Shown here piece by piece: positions 17,256 through 27,761 of a stretch of 64,000 nt of DNA. Source of the DNA: Chlorogloeopsis fritschii PCC 6912 (GTDB taxonomy: Bacteria; Cyanobacteriota; Cyanobacteriia; Cyanobacteriales; Nostocaceae); NCBI RefSeq assembly GCF_000317285.1, contig NZ_AJLN01000100.1, positions 62,001 to 126,000 on the forward strand, given 5' to 3'. The notes below the pieces were generated by a model. It was not told the DNA's origin. It saw only the letters and a program-made list of their open reading frames with translations, and made no database searches. Every line of letters begins with the position of its first letter. The stretch's first letter is position 1. The translations under genes and the position numbers were made by a program.

Positions 17256-18599
17256 ATGGCATCCAACCAACCGCTCGTTAAAGTAACAAACCTAACATTT
17301 ACACATCCAGGAAAATCCCAGGCGACGATAGAGGATGTAAATTTTAATCTCTATCCTGGCGAGATTGTCTTAATTGCTGGAGCAACCGGAAGTGGCAAAA
17401 GTACTTTGTTAAATTGCTTGGCTGGAATTGCCCCCAGTCACACGGGTGGAAAATTAGATGGTAGTATTTTTTACCAAGGAATTGACTTAGCCGAGTGGTC
17501 AGTTCGGCAGCGATCGCAATATTTCTGTGTACTCCTGCAAAACGTAGAAACGCAAATCTTTACAGAGCGAGTTTGGGAAGAATTTGTATTCGGATTGGAA
17601 AACTGGAACGTACCGCCAAACCAAATACTGCAATTAGCTGATAATTCCCTACAAGAATTTGGTTTAGAAGTACAACGAAATTGGTTCATCCGCCAACTCT
17701 CAGCAGGGCAGAAGCAACGTCTGCTGATTGCCTGTCTTTTGGCAATTAGCCAACCCGTGATGCTGTTAGATGAACCTTTGGCTTACCTAGATGCTAAAGG
17801 CGTTGAACTGTTGCTGCAATTATTGAAGTCAAGAGCAGAAAAAGGTCAGTCTGTAATTATCGTTGAACATCGGATAGATGTAGTCAAAAAGATATGCGAT
17901 CGCTCCTACTACTTTCAAAACGGTAAACTCATTGAATTGGAGAAATCTCTTCCCTCTCCCATTCTCCCACTCTCCCCTTCACCCACTCCCCTACTCCTCC
18001 CTTCTCCCATTCTCCTGAACACTCACGGGCTGAGTTGGGGCGGATATCCTCCCTTTCCGGATTTGCAAGTAGCGGCAGGGGAGACAATTTTACTCAAAGG
18101 AAATAATGGCTGTGGCAAGACGACGCTTTTGAAACTTTTGTGTGGTTTACTCAAGCCAGCGACAGGAAAACTGGAAATTTTGGGCAGAGATACAAGCAAA
18201 CGCAGCGTTGTGCAAATTGCTAAAGATGTTGGTTTTGTACTTCAAAATCCCAATCACCAGTTATTTGCTGACAGTGTAAGAGCAGAAATTGAGCAACCAG
18301 GAGTCACAAAAGCGATCGCTGATTTGCTATTAGAACAACTGAATTTAAGCGATCGCGCCAACGAGCACCCCCAAGCACTTTCTCAGGGGCAAAAAAGGCG
18401 ATTAGCGCTGGGTGCAGTCTTAGCTAGACAACCGAAGATTTGCCTTTTGGATGAAATTATGGTGGGACAAGATCCTAACTCTTTATCTTTAATGCTAAAT
18501 GTTCTAAGCAACTTTACTCGGCAGGGAGGGGCGTTGATTCTTACCTCTCATGTTCCTTTGTCAGCAGAAGTACTGAATTCTCAAATTTTAGAACTCTAA
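17256..18599 (+). CDS. ECF transporter ATPase, two fused ABC domains (A-A')
   Basis: Domain 1 (residues about 5-225): Walker A GATGSGKST, signature LSAGQKQRLL, Walker B MLLDEP and the H-loop His in VEHRID. Domain 2 (about 255-445): GNNGCGKTT, signature LSQGQKRRLALG, Walker B CLLDE and SH in LTSHVP. Both sites look competent. The fused layout gives the A-A' pair that powers S and T. The linker (about 228-252, SLPSPILPLSPSPTPLLLPS) is encoded by a tcccattctcccactctccc tract that looks like an inserted STRR sequence. It is the last gene of the transporter operon. Confidence 0.92.
   Translation: MASNQPLVKVTNLTFTHPGKSQATIEDVNFNLYPGEIVLIAGATGSGKSTLLNCLAGIAPSHTGGKLDGSIFYQGIDLAEWSVRQRSQYFCVLLQNVETQIFTERVWEEFVFGLENWNVPPNQILQLADNSLQEFGLEVQRNWFIRQLSAGQKQRLLIACLLAISQPVMLLDEPLAYLDAKGVELLLQLLKSRAEKGQSVIIVEHRIDVVKKICDRSYYFQNGKLIELEKSLPSPILPLSPSPTPLLLPSPILLNTHGLSWGGYPPFPDLQVAAGETILLKGNNGCGKTTLLKLLCGLLKPATGKLEILGRDTSKRSVVQIAKDVGFVLQNPNHQLFADSVRAEIEQPGVTKAIADLLLEQLNLSDRANEHPQALSQGQKRRLALGAVLARQPKICLLDEIMVGQDPNSLSLMLNVLSNFTRQGGALILTSHVPLSAEVLNSQILEL
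17941..18018. repeat. ctccc-type low-complexity repeat in the ATPase linker
   Basis: A run of ctctccc/attctccc/actcccc units, same class as the intergenic spacers, is read in frame as a Pro/Ser/Leu linker between the two ABC domains. A linker tolerates such an insert. Confidence 0.6.
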
Positions 18600-18721
18600 C
18601 ATCTTTAAAAATTACTGATGTTTGTATGGATAGCAAATCCGGCTTGCTTGGAAATATACTTTTAGCGTCAAAATAATCAAGGTATGTGTTTCACTTCATT
18701 CTTAACTGGTTCTAAAATTCT

Positions 18722-19294
18722 ATGATCCCTCGCGAAAGTGATGCAAAACAAGTGCCAGCTTCATCAAAGGGATGGCAAAGTTGGCGAGAAAATCTGACTC
18801 TAGTATTGATCGCCTTAGTTTTGGCGTTTTTAATTAGGACTTTTATTGCCGAACCTCGCTACATCCCCTCAGATTCAATGGTGCCAACCTTACATACAGG
18901 CGATCGCTTGGTAGTGGAAAAAGTTTCCTACTATTTCAATCCGCCACGCTTGGGTGATATAGTTGTTTTCCAGCCTCCCGATGAACTACAGCGACGGGGA
19001 TATCCAAAAGACCAAGCTTTTATCAAGCGTGTGATTGGTGAACCAGGTAAGATAGTTACTATTAATTCAGGCAAAGTTTACATCAACGGACAACCTTTGC
19101 AAGAAAACTATATTGCCGAACCACCAAATCAGCCATTTGCGCCAGTGGTAGTTCCTGAAGAAGAGTTTTTTGTTATGGGAGATAACCGCAACGATAGTAA
19201 TGATTCCCGTTACTGGGGCTTTTTACCAAGAAAAAATATTATCGGCAGAGCTGTGTTTCGCTTTTGGCCGCTTGAGCGAATAGGATTTATCTAA
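18722..19294 (+). CDS. lepB: Signal peptidase I
   Basis: A membrane-bound serine protease (190 aa) that removes signal peptides of exported proteins. One N-terminal helix (residues about 25-42) is followed by the catalytic serine in IPSDSMVPTL, the catalytic lysine in FIKRVIGEPG and the box E MGDNRNDSNDSRYWG. The Ser-Lys dyad is intact and length is typical of the short S26 family form. Cyanobacteria often carry two lepB genes with different roles in thylakoid and plasma membrane; which one this is cannot be told. It lies 122 bp downstream of the ECF ATPase gene on the same strand. Confidence 0.95.
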   Translation: MIPRESDAKQVPASSKGWQSWRENLTLVLIALVLAFLIRTFIAEPRYIPSDSMVPTLHTGDRLVVEKVSYYFNPPRLGDIVVFQPPDELQRRGYPKDQAFIKRVIGEPGKIVTINSGKVYINGQPLQENYIAEPPNQPFAPVVVPEEEFFVMGDNRNDSNDSRYWGFLPRKNIIGRAVFRFWPLERIGFI

Positions 19295-19324
19295 AGGGGA
19301 TTGGGGATCGGGGAAGTTTTTCTC

Positions 19325-19463
19325 CTCAGCTCACGCCACGTGCTACAACGGAACGCCAGGTGCTACAACGCGCTTAACCCGCAAGGGCGCACTGGCTCCC
19401 CTGCTTTTTCCTAGTCCCTAGTCCCTAGTCCCTAGTCCCTAATCCCTAGCCCCTAGTCTCTAA
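19325..19463. repeat. Dispersed repeat fragment followed by ctagtcc STRR array
   Basis: The first half repeats gccaggtgctacaacg and cttaacccgcaagggcgc of the copies at 3,491 and 5,716. From 19,410 the heptamer ctagtcc/ctaatcc/ctagccc runs about seven times. This is a classical STRR array. The remaining 290 bp before guaA is AT-rich without a visible gene. Confidence 0.75.
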
Positions 19464-19756
19464 ATTTCTTGTAAAAACCAAAACTGCTTGTTCGCGAATC
19501 GCAAAATTATGTTAATTTATTATGAATAATCATAACAATCTCAAATAAATAAACTTTTAACTAGCCACTCTAGGGTATTTTTTTCTTCTTAATACCATTG
19601 ATAGATATCTAGGCAGGGTAAGCGCGTTCTAAACAGCGTTTGTACGGGATTTTTCAAGCTTATAAGCCTGAGAAAGAGCAGAAATGGTATTAGCCACACT
19701 CTGGACACTATAGAGCGACAACTTCCTTTTATTTTTCTATCCACACACTTCCCGTC

Positions 19757-21379
19757 ATGAACACAGCGGTGACCCTACCAACACAACAAGAGGATCAAAC
19801 AGTAGAATCTCTGGGACAAATCAATCGCCAGATGATTGTGATTCTCGATTTTGGCTCTCAGTATTCGGAACTGATTGCCCGCAGAATTCGAGAAACCCAA
19901 GTTTATTCAGAAGTTCTTTCTTACAGAACTACAATCGAGCAATTAAGGCAACTCAATCCGAAAGGAATTATCCTTTCTGGTGGTCCCAATTCAGTTTACG
20001 ACAAAGGTGCTCCTAAATGCGATCCAGAAATTTGGCATTTGGGAATTCCGATCCTGGGCGTATGCTACGGTATGCAGCTGATGGTACAGCAGCTAGGTGG
20101 GGAAGTAGCAAGAGCTGAACGGGGTGAATATGGTAAAGCGTCGCTATACATAGACGATCCTACAGATTTGCTCACCAATGTCGAGGATGGCACGACGATG
20201 TGGATGAGTCATGGTGACTCTGTCACGTCAATGCCACCTGGATTTGAATTACTGGCACACACAGAAAATACTCCCTGTGCTGCGATCGGCGATCACGAGC
20301 GGAAACTTTATGGCGTTCAGTTCCATCCCGAAGTAGTACATTCTGTTGGCGGTTTAGCATTAATCCGCAATTTTGTCTACCACATTTGTGAATGCGAACC
20401 CACTTGGACAACAGCTGCCTTTGTTGAAGACGCAATTCGCGAAATTCGCGCCAAAGTTGGTAACAAGCGCGTGTTGTTGGCGCTATCTGGAGGAGTGGAT
20501 TCTTCTACTCTGGCTTTCTTACTACACAAAGCGATCGGTGATCAGTTGACTTGTGTCTTTATTGACCAAGGCTTTATGCGCAAGTATGAGCCAGAACGGT
20601 TGCTGAAGTTGTTCCAAGAACAGTTTCACATTCCTGTGGAATATGTCAATGCTCGCGATCGCTTTCTTACTGCTCTGGCTGGTGTCACCGATCCTGAAGA
20701 AAAACGACGTATTATTGGGCACGAATTCATCCGTGTATTTGAGGAAGAATCAAAACGTCTTGGGCCTTTTGATTATCTAGCACAAGGCACACTTTATCCA
20801 GATGTGATTGAATCCGCCGATACCAACGTCGATCCGCAAACGGGCGAAAGGGTAGCGGTGAAAATCAAAAGCCATCACAATGTTGGTGGTTTGCCTAAAG
20901 ATTTGCGATTTAAATTGGTAGAACCACTGCGGAAGCTTTTTAAGGACGAAGTTCGCAAAGTCGGGCGTTCTATTGGTTTGCCAGAAGAAATTGTACAACG
21001 CCATCCGTTCCCCGGCCCTGGTTTGGCAATTCGGATTTTAGGTGAAATTACCGCCGAAAGGTTAAAGATTTTGCGAGATGCGGATTTGATTGTGCGGCAG
21101 GAAATTAATCAACGTGGCTTATATCACCAATACTGGCAAGCCTTTGCTGTATTGTTACCAATCAAGAGCGTTGGCGTCATGGGCGATCAGCGCACCTATG
21201 CTTACCCCATAGTTTTACGTATTATCACCAGTGAAGATGGCATGACTGCCGATTGGGCACGCGTACCTTATGATGTACTGGAAGTAATTTCCAACCGGAT
21301 TGTCAATGAAGTTAAAGGTGTGAACCGTGTGGTTTACGATATCACCTCGAAGCCACCTGGAACTATAGAGTGGGAATAG
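19757..21379 (+). CDS. guaA: GMP synthase (glutamine-hydrolysing)
   Basis: The enzyme (540 aa) aminates XMP to GMP. The N-terminal class I glutamine amidotransferase (residues about 25-215) shows the nucleophile in [14 protein letters not shown] and the His-Glu pair in GVQFHPE. The ATP-pyrophosphatase domain has the P-loop [11 protein letters not shown] (about 240), and the C-terminal dimerisation domain ends with the usual [13 protein letters not shown]. About 25 extra N-terminal residues precede the amidotransferase, as is common in cyanobacteria. It is monocistronic with a convergent response-regulator gene downstream and a palindrome between them. Confidence 0.97.
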   Translation: MNTAVTLPTQQEDQTVESLGQINRQMIVILDFGSQYSELIARRIRETQVYSEVLSYRTTIEQLRQLNPKGIILSGGPNSVYDKGAPKCDPEIWHLGIPILGVCYGMQLMVQQLGGEVARAERGEYGKASLYIDDPTDLLTNVEDGTTMWMSHGDSVTSMPPGFELLAHTENTPCAAIGDHERKLYGVQFHPEVVHSVGGLALIRNFVYHICECEPTWTTAAFVEDAIREIRAKVGNKRVLLALSGGVDSSTLAFLLHKAIGDQLTCVFIDQGFMRKYEPERLLKLFQEQFHIPVEYVNARDRFLTALAGVTDPEEKRRIIGHEFIRVFEEESKRLGPFDYLAQGTLYPDVIESADTNVDPQTGERVAVKIKSHHNVGGLPKDLRFKLVEPLRKLFKDEVRKVGRSIGLPEEIVQRHPFPGPGLAIRILGEITAERLKILRDADLIVRQEINQRGLYHQYWQAFAVLLPIKSVGVMGDQRTYAYPIVLRIITSEDGMTADWARVPYDVLEVISNRIVNEVKGVNRVVYDITSKPPGTIEWE

Positions 21380-21400
21380 AGGAAATTGTTAATGGCTAAT

Positions 21401-21418
21401 AGCTAATAGCTATTAGCT
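21401..21418. repeat. Palindrome agctaatagctattagct between convergent genes
   Basis: A perfect 18-bp palindrome inside a gttaatggctaat repeat tract, between guaA and the rcp gene. Nearly the same sequence recurs at 25,448-25,464, and related gttaatggctaat units at 33,885-33,945. It may serve as a bidirectional transcription end. Confidence 0.6.
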
Positions 21419-21431
21419 GTTAATATTATTA

Positions 21432-21920
21432 TCAGTAATTAGGATAGTTGTTTGTTGGGTTATAACCACCTAGTGATGTATCAGGAAGAACTACAATATC
21501 CAACCAATAAGTTAGGAAGCTGTGAAATGTTTGTTTTAACCTGTTAATGTCAATAGGCTTGATAATATAACTAGCAACACTACAGCGATAACATATCTCT
21601 ACATCTCTAGGATTGGAAGAAGTAGTAAAAACTACAACAGGAATTTTCTTGAGATTCTGATCCTGCTTAATTTGTTCTAACACTTCTCGTCCATCAGTTC
21701 CTGGTAAATTCAAATCGAGAAGAATGAATGATGGGCGGGGGGCAAATTGAGGCTCTTGGTAAGCACCTGTGTGATAAAGAAAGTCGAGTGCATCATCGCC
21801 ATCAGTACAGCGAAAGATAGGATTTACCACTTGTTGATGGCGCATCATTCGCTGCAAGGCTTCAAAATCTTCATCGCTATCTTCAATTACGAGTATGGGT
21901 TGAGTATTTTTGCCAATCAT
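21432..21920 (-). CDS. Response regulator of the phytochrome (Rcp type)
   Basis: A single receiver domain (162 aa): acidic pair in [14 protein letters not shown], phospho-Asp in [15 protein letters not shown], Thr/Ser in VVFTTSSNP and Lys in [10 protein letters not shown]. No output domain follows. The long alpha4-5 region and C-terminal tail are typical of cyanobacterial Rcp proteins, which dimerise and receive phosphate from their cognate phytochrome. The gene begins one base after the phytochrome stop, so both are translated from one mRNA and almost certainly work together. The last about 20 residues ([12 protein letters not shown]) are a variable polar tail. Confidence 0.9.
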   Translation of the reverse strand: MIGKNTQPILVIEDSDEDFEALQRMMRHQQVVNPIFRCTDGDDALDFLYHTGAYQEPQFAPRPSFILLDLNLPGTDGREVLEQIKQDQNLKKIPVVVFTTSSNPRDVEICYRCSVASYIIKPIDINRLKQTFHSFLTYWLDIVVLPDTSLGGYNPTNNYPNY

Positions 21921-21921
21921 T

Positions 21922-24183
21922 TCAATTTACTTTTTGCAAGGTGAAATAAAATGTACTACCTTCACCGTAGGTTGACTCAACCCAAATTTTACCGCCATGT
22001 CGCTCCACAATCTTTTTGGCGATCGTTAATCCTGCACCAGTACCACCGCCATATTTGTTGGGGCTGTGCAGTCGTTTAAAAATCCGAAAAATTGCTTCAA
22101 AATGTTTTTCCCGAATACCAATGCCATTATCTTTGACATAAAATGTCACTGTTTCTGATGCTTCCGTATAGCCAATTTCAACCAATTTTTCGACTTTGTC
22201 GTTGTATTTAATGGCATTAGTAATCAAGTTACTAAATACTTCGCCTATTTGGATGCGATCGCAGTAAACTATTGGTAGCGGTCTATGTATATTAATTACT
22301 GCACCTGTCTCTTCAATACGGGCACTCAACAAATCTAAGATTCGCTGCAAAACAATATTCAAGTCAATTTGCTGTAATAGTAGATCCACCCTTCCTAATC
22401 GGGAAAATCGTAACAAAGAATCAATTAAATCTTCCATACGCTGGGTGAGGCGAATCAGCGTTCTGAGCTTTGCTTTGCCCTCCTCATTCAAAATTTCGCC
22501 ATAATCTTCAATTAAGAAATTAGAGTAATTATGAATACCACGTAAAGGTTCTTTTAAATCGTGCGACGCAATATAAGCAAAAGCATCCAACTCTTGATTG
22601 CTGCGTTCTAATTCAATGTTGAGCTTTGCCAGCTCATCTATTTTTCGCAACACAACACTAATAATGGCACTGCGCAAATCCAGTGCCGCATTCACTTCCC
22701 AAGGTTGCCAAGGCAAAGACTTAAGGTGAACAGTTTGTTTCCATAGTTCAAAAGATTTGCGAGGCGACAGGCGCAAACTGCCATCTTCATTTACTTTTAC
22801 AGATTCACTCGGATCGCCACCCCAATTAACAGTTTGCACTTCCTCTGGACGAAACCACAAAACATAGTTATTATGAGTTTTGGAAATAGAAAGTGCAATT
22901 AAACCACTAGCAACGTCTTTCAATTTTTCTGCTTCGGGATATATGCTTGATAAAGAGTCTGTGTAAAAAATTTCTTCGTTACAATTTTGGTTAATCCATT
23001 TGATTAAATTCTGAATTTGTTGTTTGTTTGGAGTGTTACCAACGAAATAAAATTCGTCTTCAAAACAAACTACAGCACCCTGAGCATTAACTAAATTGAG
23101 TATATTTGGTTGGTAGTTGATTAACCCATAAATAAAATTTTCCTCTGCCGACATATACTCCACTAACTTTGTCTGGACAGATTTAATTGTTATTTTGTAT
23201 TTAGAGTCTTCATTCTCTTCTTTTGACACTAGTTCTAAAGATGTCATCTGTCCTAAAAATTCACAAGCATGACGAATTTCGTAAGGTACATATTTGGGTG
23301 TGTAATGATGGCAGGCAATTAATCCCCATAATTTATTGTTTCTAATCAGAGATATTGTCATTGTTGCCTTTACACCCATATTATGCAGATACTCAATATG
23401 ACAAGGAGATACGCTCCTCAACACGGAGCGACTCAAATCTAGGGGTTCATTGGTTAACGGATGATGGGTGGGAATAATTGCAGCAGGTTGGTAATCAATA
23501 TTCGGGATGAAACGAAGCCAGTTTTGGCTAAAAACCTTTCTAGCTAGTGGCGGAATATCTAAAGACGGGTAGTGCAAACCCAAATAGGAAGTGAGGTTTT
23601 CTGCTTTATCTTCTGCAATAACTATGCCATTGTTATCCTCATCAAATTTATATACCATTACTCTATCAAACTTGATAATTTTCCTTACTTCTTTGGCAAT
23701 AATCTCACTGATTGAAGTGAAACTATTTGCTGTTTGCAGTTTTGATAAAGCTTGTTTTACTAAATTATAAAATTTAAAGTAAACATTATTTTTTTCTGGA
23801 TTTGTTGGTTCTAATTCCAGAATTAGCACTTCCATTTGGCGATTAATTATACCATCAAAACTTAGATTTGCAGCGCTTTCAGACGATTGTAAAGTCAGTT
23901 CGATCGGATTAGCAATCTCTATGGTTTCTTGATGCAGACAATCAACCAAAAATTCTATCTGTTCAGAATCGAACAGTTTACTTAGTGGTTGATTTAGTAA
24001 TTTTTCAGGAGAAAACCCTAGAAGATGTTGCGTATTATCACTAACTTGTAAAATTGTTAGTTCAGGTTCTTTTAGTGTTAAAAGTATCCCATGCGATTGA
24101 ATAGAGCCAGGGACATGAATTGGCTCTTGCTCATGTTTGTTTAAATCTAATTGCAATAAATTGTAATTTTTACTGATGTTCAC
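21922..24183 (-). CDS. cphA: Cyanobacterial phytochrome histidine kinase (CphA/Cph1 type)
   Basis: Domain order is PAS (residues about 15-120), GAF (about 145-315), PHY (about 330-505), HisKA and HATPase (525-753). The chromophore Cys is in the GAF domain (Cys261, [12 protein letters not shown]), as in Cph1; the first 32 residues contain no Cys, so this is not a bacteriophytochrome that binds biliverdin at the N-terminus. It should carry phycocyanobilin and sense red/far-red light. The kinase His is His541 ([11 protein letters not shown]), with ATP motifs DNGIGI and [10 protein letters not shown]. The DIP motif reads PSLDIP rather than the usual P-x-SDIP. Start is GTG. It shares an operon with the Rcp gene. 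Confidence 0.93.
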   Translation of the reverse strand: MNISKNYNLLQLDLNKHEQEPIHVPGSIQSHGILLTLKEPELTILQVSDNTQHLLGFSPEKLLNQPLSKLFDSEQIEFLVDCLHQETIEIANPIELTLQSSESAANLSFDGIINRQMEVLILELEPTNPEKNNVYFKFYNLVKQALSKLQTANSFTSISEIIAKEVRKIIKFDRVMVYKFDEDNNGIVIAEDKAENLTSYLGLHYPSLDIPPLARKVFSQNWLRFIPNIDYQPAAIIPTHHPLTNEPLDLSRSVLRSVSPCHIEYLHNMGVKATMTISLIRNNKLWGLIACHHYTPKYVPYEIRHACEFLGQMTSLELVSKEENEDSKYKITIKSVQTKLVEYMSAEENFIYGLINYQPNILNLVNAQGAVVCFEDEFYFVGNTPNKQQIQNLIKWINQNCNEEIFYTDSLSSIYPEAEKLKDVASGLIALSISKTHNNYVLWFRPEEVQTVNWGGDPSESVKVNEDGSLRLSPRKSFELWKQTVHLKSLPWQPWEVNAALDLRSAIISVVLRKIDELAKLNIELERSNQELDAFAYIASHDLKEPLRGIHNYSNFLIEDYGEILNEEGKAKLRTLIRLTQRMEDLIDSLLRFSRLGRVDLLLQQIDLNIVLQRILDLLSARIEETGAVINIHRPLPIVYCDRIQIGEVFSNLITNAIKYNDKVEKLVEIGYTEASETVTFYVKDNGIGIREKHFEAIFRIFKRLHSPNKYGGGTGAGLTIAKKIVERHGGKIWVESTYGEGSTFYFTLQKVN

Positions 24184-24928
24184 GTTCTAAAGAGTTAGGT
24201 AGAAGATATCAAATTCCGTATTGATAATAGATAGTAAAAGCTATATTGAGTGTACTTTGATTTGGTTGTGTTTTTGTCAAATAAGTTTTTATATCTTAGC
24301 AATATGCAAAATTTTTGATTGTAATTGCTTTAGATATTTTTAATAGATGGTAATATATCTAAAAGAATTCAGTTAAGTGAGTTTACATAATTCAACACAA
24401 AAATTATGGAAATTTTTAGTAGTTATAGTTCAAAAGTGTTTAGTAAAAAAATAGGACTAGGTGAGCATTTCAATAATTGGTGAAATATGAGTTATTTGCA
24501 AGGTATAAAAAAATACTATAGCGGGATGTTTGTCGTGTTTATCATGTCTATATAGAATGCCAAAAATGCTGCTAGGACTGTCTTTAATTAAGCATAATGA
24601 AGTTGTCAACTCTGTAATAAGATTTACGCAAAATATTTCTCCGCGCTTATTTACTAGCGTCTGAAGTGGTTTTATTCCTTCGTAACTCGTGCGTGATTTC
24701 TATGCAATTCTGTTCTGATGTTGCGGTGCTGCTTTTGAACGATCGCAAATTTGTGAATAAATATTACGACTAACTGGATGTACTGCGCAAGCCTTCTCAA
24801 AGTTAACCTAGCAAAGCCCTGTTTTATGAGCAGCCGTAGGAACTTTTTGTCACTTTTGTTGACAGTATGGTTTGACTGCATCACCTCTACACTAACACAG
24901 TAAAATTACTCAAGGAAACAGAGAACAA
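24184..24928. other. Intergenic region between phytochrome and receiver-protein genes
   Basis: 745 bp of AT-rich sequence between divergent genes. It presumably holds both promoters. I see no gene, RNA signature or strong repeat; short frames in it look accidental. Confidence 0.5.
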
Positions 24929-25390
24929 ATGAGGGACAAGATCATGAAGGATTTTTCTCTTTCTTCCAATATTGACGGAGACTCTAGCCAGCCTTCTCTC
25001 CCTCTTACTAATTTTAAAATCCTCGTGGTAGATGATGATGAAGATAGCCGTTTTTATGTCTCTACTGTTTTAGAAGCAGATGGAGCTATTGTTACGACAG
25101 TTAAATCGGCAGCCCAAGCGCTAGAGGTGCTAACGCAATTACAACCTGATATCTTGGTTTGTGATATTGGTATGCCTGATGAGGATGGCTATAGTTTGAT
25201 CCAGAAAGTGCGTGCTTTAGAGACAGAGAATTTAGCAAATGTACCTGCAGTTGCATTAACCGCCTATGCCGACAGTGAAGATCGGATACGTGCTCTCGAA
25301 GCTGGCTTTCAAAGTCATGTGACAAAACCCGTAGATCCAGCAGATTTAGTTGTGGCTGTAGTTAATTTATTAGCTTCCAGTCAGAGTTAA
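24929..25390 (+). CDS. Orphan single-domain response regulator
   Basis: A 153-residue protein: a polar N-terminus of about 30 residues, then a CheY-like receiver with the acidic triad (VVDDDEDSR), phospho-Asp in ILVCDIGMPDEDGYS, Thr in VALTAYA and Lys in HVTKPVDPADL. There is no DNA-binding or enzymatic output domain. Such receivers in cyanobacteria are usually partners of hybrid kinases. The start ATG has aggaaa about 12 bases upstream; ATG 24,944 is an alternative. It is separated by 745 bp from the divergent phytochrome operon, so a functional link is only positional. Confidence 0.88.
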   Translation: MRDKIMKDFSLSSNIDGDSSQPSLPLTNFKILVVDDDEDSRFYVSTVLEADGAIVTTVKSAAQALEVLTQLQPDILVCDIGMPDEDGYSLIQKVRALETENLANVPAVALTAYADSEDRIRALEAGFQSHVTKPVDPADLVVAVVNLLASSQS

Positions 25391-25816
25391 TAATGTGGAG
25401 GTATGAATATAAAAATCCTAAACGATTTAAAAACAAAAGCATTTAACAGCTAATAGCTATTAGCCGTTAGCAGTCAAAACATTTTCACATTTTTAAAATG
25501 CAAAAAAATAAGACTAGATGTCGGCGAACTTCGATCGTTCTGATAGAGAGTTTAATCTCTCGTTGCTCGCAGCAAAGTGGAGGAAGCGACAAAAACTCCA
25601 CAACCATCTAGGTATATTTGTTATTTTGCACTGTCTGCCTCTGTGACGTCGCTCTCCTTCTAGAGGCAGCAAAGGAACACAACGATAAAACTTCCTGCCA
25701 GTACTTTTTGTTATGAATTCAATTTACAAATTAATCTGATTGTCAAGCACCTATCTGAAGTGATAAAAAACATCTAACTAAAGATAGAAATTTAATTAAT
25801 AGTTCATTCAATCAAT
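25391..25816. other. Intergenic region with a palindromic repeat copy
   Basis: 426 bp between convergent genes. It contains agctaatagctattagc at 25,448-25,464, matching the palindrome at 21,401, and a small gagagtttaatctctc hairpin near 25,548. No gene is visible. Confidence 0.5.
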
Positions 25817-26722
25817 TCATGACTTTGAATCAAGCCCAAAGCTAATTTGCTCAGACTGGTATTGTAATGGCTCAACGTGAATTACAATTCGGACAGGGTT
25901 AAAACGTTCCTCTAGTCGCATCTCAACCTCTTCGGTAATGCGATGAGCTGTTTCTAGATCTTGAGCATCTACTATTAAATGCATTTCAATGAAAACTTGC
26001 CGACCAACAATACCACGAGAAGCAATGTCATGGCAATTAATCACTCCAGGCACAGAAACAGCGATCGCATGAATTACTTCTGGAGCGATCGCCATTTGAT
26101 CTACAAGCCAAGGCAAGTTTTCTTTTAAAACTGTCCACCCACTCCAAAATACCAACACAGCTACAGGGAAAGCTAACACTACATCTAACCACTGATAACC
26201 CAACCATACGCCAATCAAACCGCCAATCACAGAAATTGTTACCCAGATGTCGCTCATCGTGTGTTTGGCATCGGCAATCAAGATTGGGCTACCTACTTTC
26301 ATACCTACGTGCCGTTCGTAAAACGCTACGAAAATATTCACACCCAATACAATCAATAACAACCATAACTCTGATGGTGAGATTTTGACTGGTTCACCAC
26401 CATTGAGAATCCGCTCAATTGCTCCTTGGAGAATTTCAAAGCAGGCTATGCCCAGAAAAGCAGCTATTCCCAAGGCTCCGACTGCTTCAAATTTCAAATG
26501 TCCATAGGGATGTTCGCGATCGGGTTGTGGCGAAGAAAAGCTACTGGCAATTAATCCCAAAATATTGTTAGCACTGTCTGTCACGCTGTGCAATGCATCA
26601 GCTAGCAAACTAAGAGAACCTGTTAATTTTCCTACAACTGCCTTTAATCCCATCACGAATATATTTAGCAGTAGCGTAATAATTAAAACCTTTCTAACTT
26701 GACCACGATTATCCAAAGTCAT
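25817..26722 (-). CDS. Cation diffusion facilitator (zinc/iron-type efflux)
   Basis: A 301-residue CDF protein with six membrane helices (residues about 10-205) and a cytoplasmic C-terminal domain. The metal site residues are visible: LLADALHSVTDSANN in helix 2 (D-x-x-x-D spaced His/Asp) and ILIADAKHTMSDIWV in helix 5. The HSVTD plus HTMSD arrangement (one His and one Asp in each) is compatible with zinc, iron or manganese export; it is not diagnostic. The C-terminal domain has the HVEP motif. Proton-coupled export from the cytoplasm is the family role. The gene is monocistronic. Confidence 0.92.
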   Translation of the reverse strand: MTLDNRGQVRKVLIITLLLNIFVMGLKAVVGKLTGSLSLLADALHSVTDSANNILGLIASSFSSPQPDREHPYGHLKFEAVGALGIAAFLGIACFEILQGAIERILNGGEPVKISPSELWLLLIVLGVNIFVAFYERHVGMKVGSPILIADAKHTMSDIWVTISVIGGLIGVWLGYQWLDVVLAFPVAVLVFWSGWTVLKENLPWLVDQMAIAPEVIHAIAVSVPGVINCHDIASRGIVGRQVFIEMHLIVDAQDLETAHRITEEVEMRLEERFNPVRIVIHVEPLQYQSEQISFGLDSKS

Positions 26723-27003
26723 AGATTTTTAAATAGTATGTTCTATGACTCTAAGTGTAGAAGTAAACACACCAATCAAATATATAAAACTCTTACACTG
26801 TGGGATTCTATCTTGCTAGAATCTCAAATATTATCCTAAATTATTGAAATATTTTTTAATTAATAACTGCTATAAACCTAATGCGAGCAAGATATGTATA
26901 TTCTGAGGTAAAAAGATTTATTATCATTAGATAAAAAAACGGAACGTTATAACCTATCACCAGGAAAATAGTATTTGTACCAAAATGTTTTAACACTGTG
27001 CTC

Positions 27004-27357
27004 ATGTCCGCAAATAACCTGACATTGAACCTAACAGAAGGTTCTATCTCCTTTAGCTTTTCACCCCAAGCAGCACGAGAATTAAAAGCAGCACTGGATC
27101 AATTGATGAATAGCCTCAAAGCTGTTGCCGCAAAAACCAGTGCAGGTGGCACTAAAGTTAGTCCCCAGCGCCCAATAGAATATCGTCATACAGGAGAAGT
27201 ATTTTTAGAGATTTTCTGTAATCCTAATATCTGGGCGACTCCTTTTGCTGCAAAAGTTCTACTTACTGTCCGTGACGATAAAATTCGCTTAAGCACAGAA
27301 GCTGAACTGACTCGTGTGATTGAAGATGTCAACTTGTATTTAGAGCAAGTGGGGTAA
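27004..27357 (+). CDS. Conserved hypothetical protein
   Basis: A 117-residue soluble protein beginning MSANNLTLNLTEGSISFSFS, with an amphipathic helix (ARELKAALDQLMNSLKAV), a short Ser/Gly/Thr-rich linker and a C-terminal part rich in beta strands and ending in a helix. I recognise no domain, membrane segment or catalytic motif. It looks like a cyanobacterial protein of unknown function. GTG 26,998 in the same frame would add two residues; the ATG at 27,004 is the more natural start. It is isolated between gaps of about 280 and 400 bp. Confidence 0.7.
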   Translation: MSANNLTLNLTEGSISFSFSPQAARELKAALDQLMNSLKAVAAKTSAGGTKVSPQRPIEYRHTGEVFLEIFCNPNIWATPFAAKVLLTVRDDKIRLSTEAELTRVIEDVNLYLEQVG

Positions 27358-27405
27358 TGTTGTTTGTTGTCAGTTACTGAAAACCGATTTATCAAATCTC
27401 GATCT

Positions 27406-27515
27406 GGTGGGTTACAGCGCAAAAATCACATCAAACATCCCAAATACAGCTAACCCACCCAACTACTACAGAACAAAAAATTACCGGAGCAGTTACCAAT
27501 GTTAAGCTACTCCGG
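27406..27515. repeat. Two hairpin repeats downstream of the hypothetical gene
   Basis: ggtgggtta (27,407) is matched by taacccacc about 45 bases later, a common cyanobacterial GGTGGGTTA repeat. A second hairpin, ccggagcag ... ctactccgg (27,484-27,515), follows. Either could end transcription of the upstream gene. The rest of the 404-bp gap shows nothing. Confidence 0.6.
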
Positions 27516-27761
27516 CAAAATCAATAGTCTTGCTCAAAAAATGAAAGTTTCAGCCCCTATGCAAACAAATTTTAAAAATGACGTACAAACAACTGCAATA
27601 CGCCTCATAATTCAAAAAATAGAGCATTAAAGATTTCAGATCGGGAAAAATCTATCAAAAGCAGAGATTATCCATGAGATTGAGTGTTGAATCTTTTGTT
27701 GTCACATTCAATACATCTAAATAAATAAGTTCCCAATCCAAAATCTAAAATCATCAATTTA

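Noticed and set aside
19405-19463. CRISPR-like array
   Set aside because: The unit is a 7-bp direct repeat without spacers (STRR).
24672-24884. Minus-strand frame in the phytochrome-receiver gap
   Set aside because: No start context or similarity; likely chance frame in intergenic DNA.
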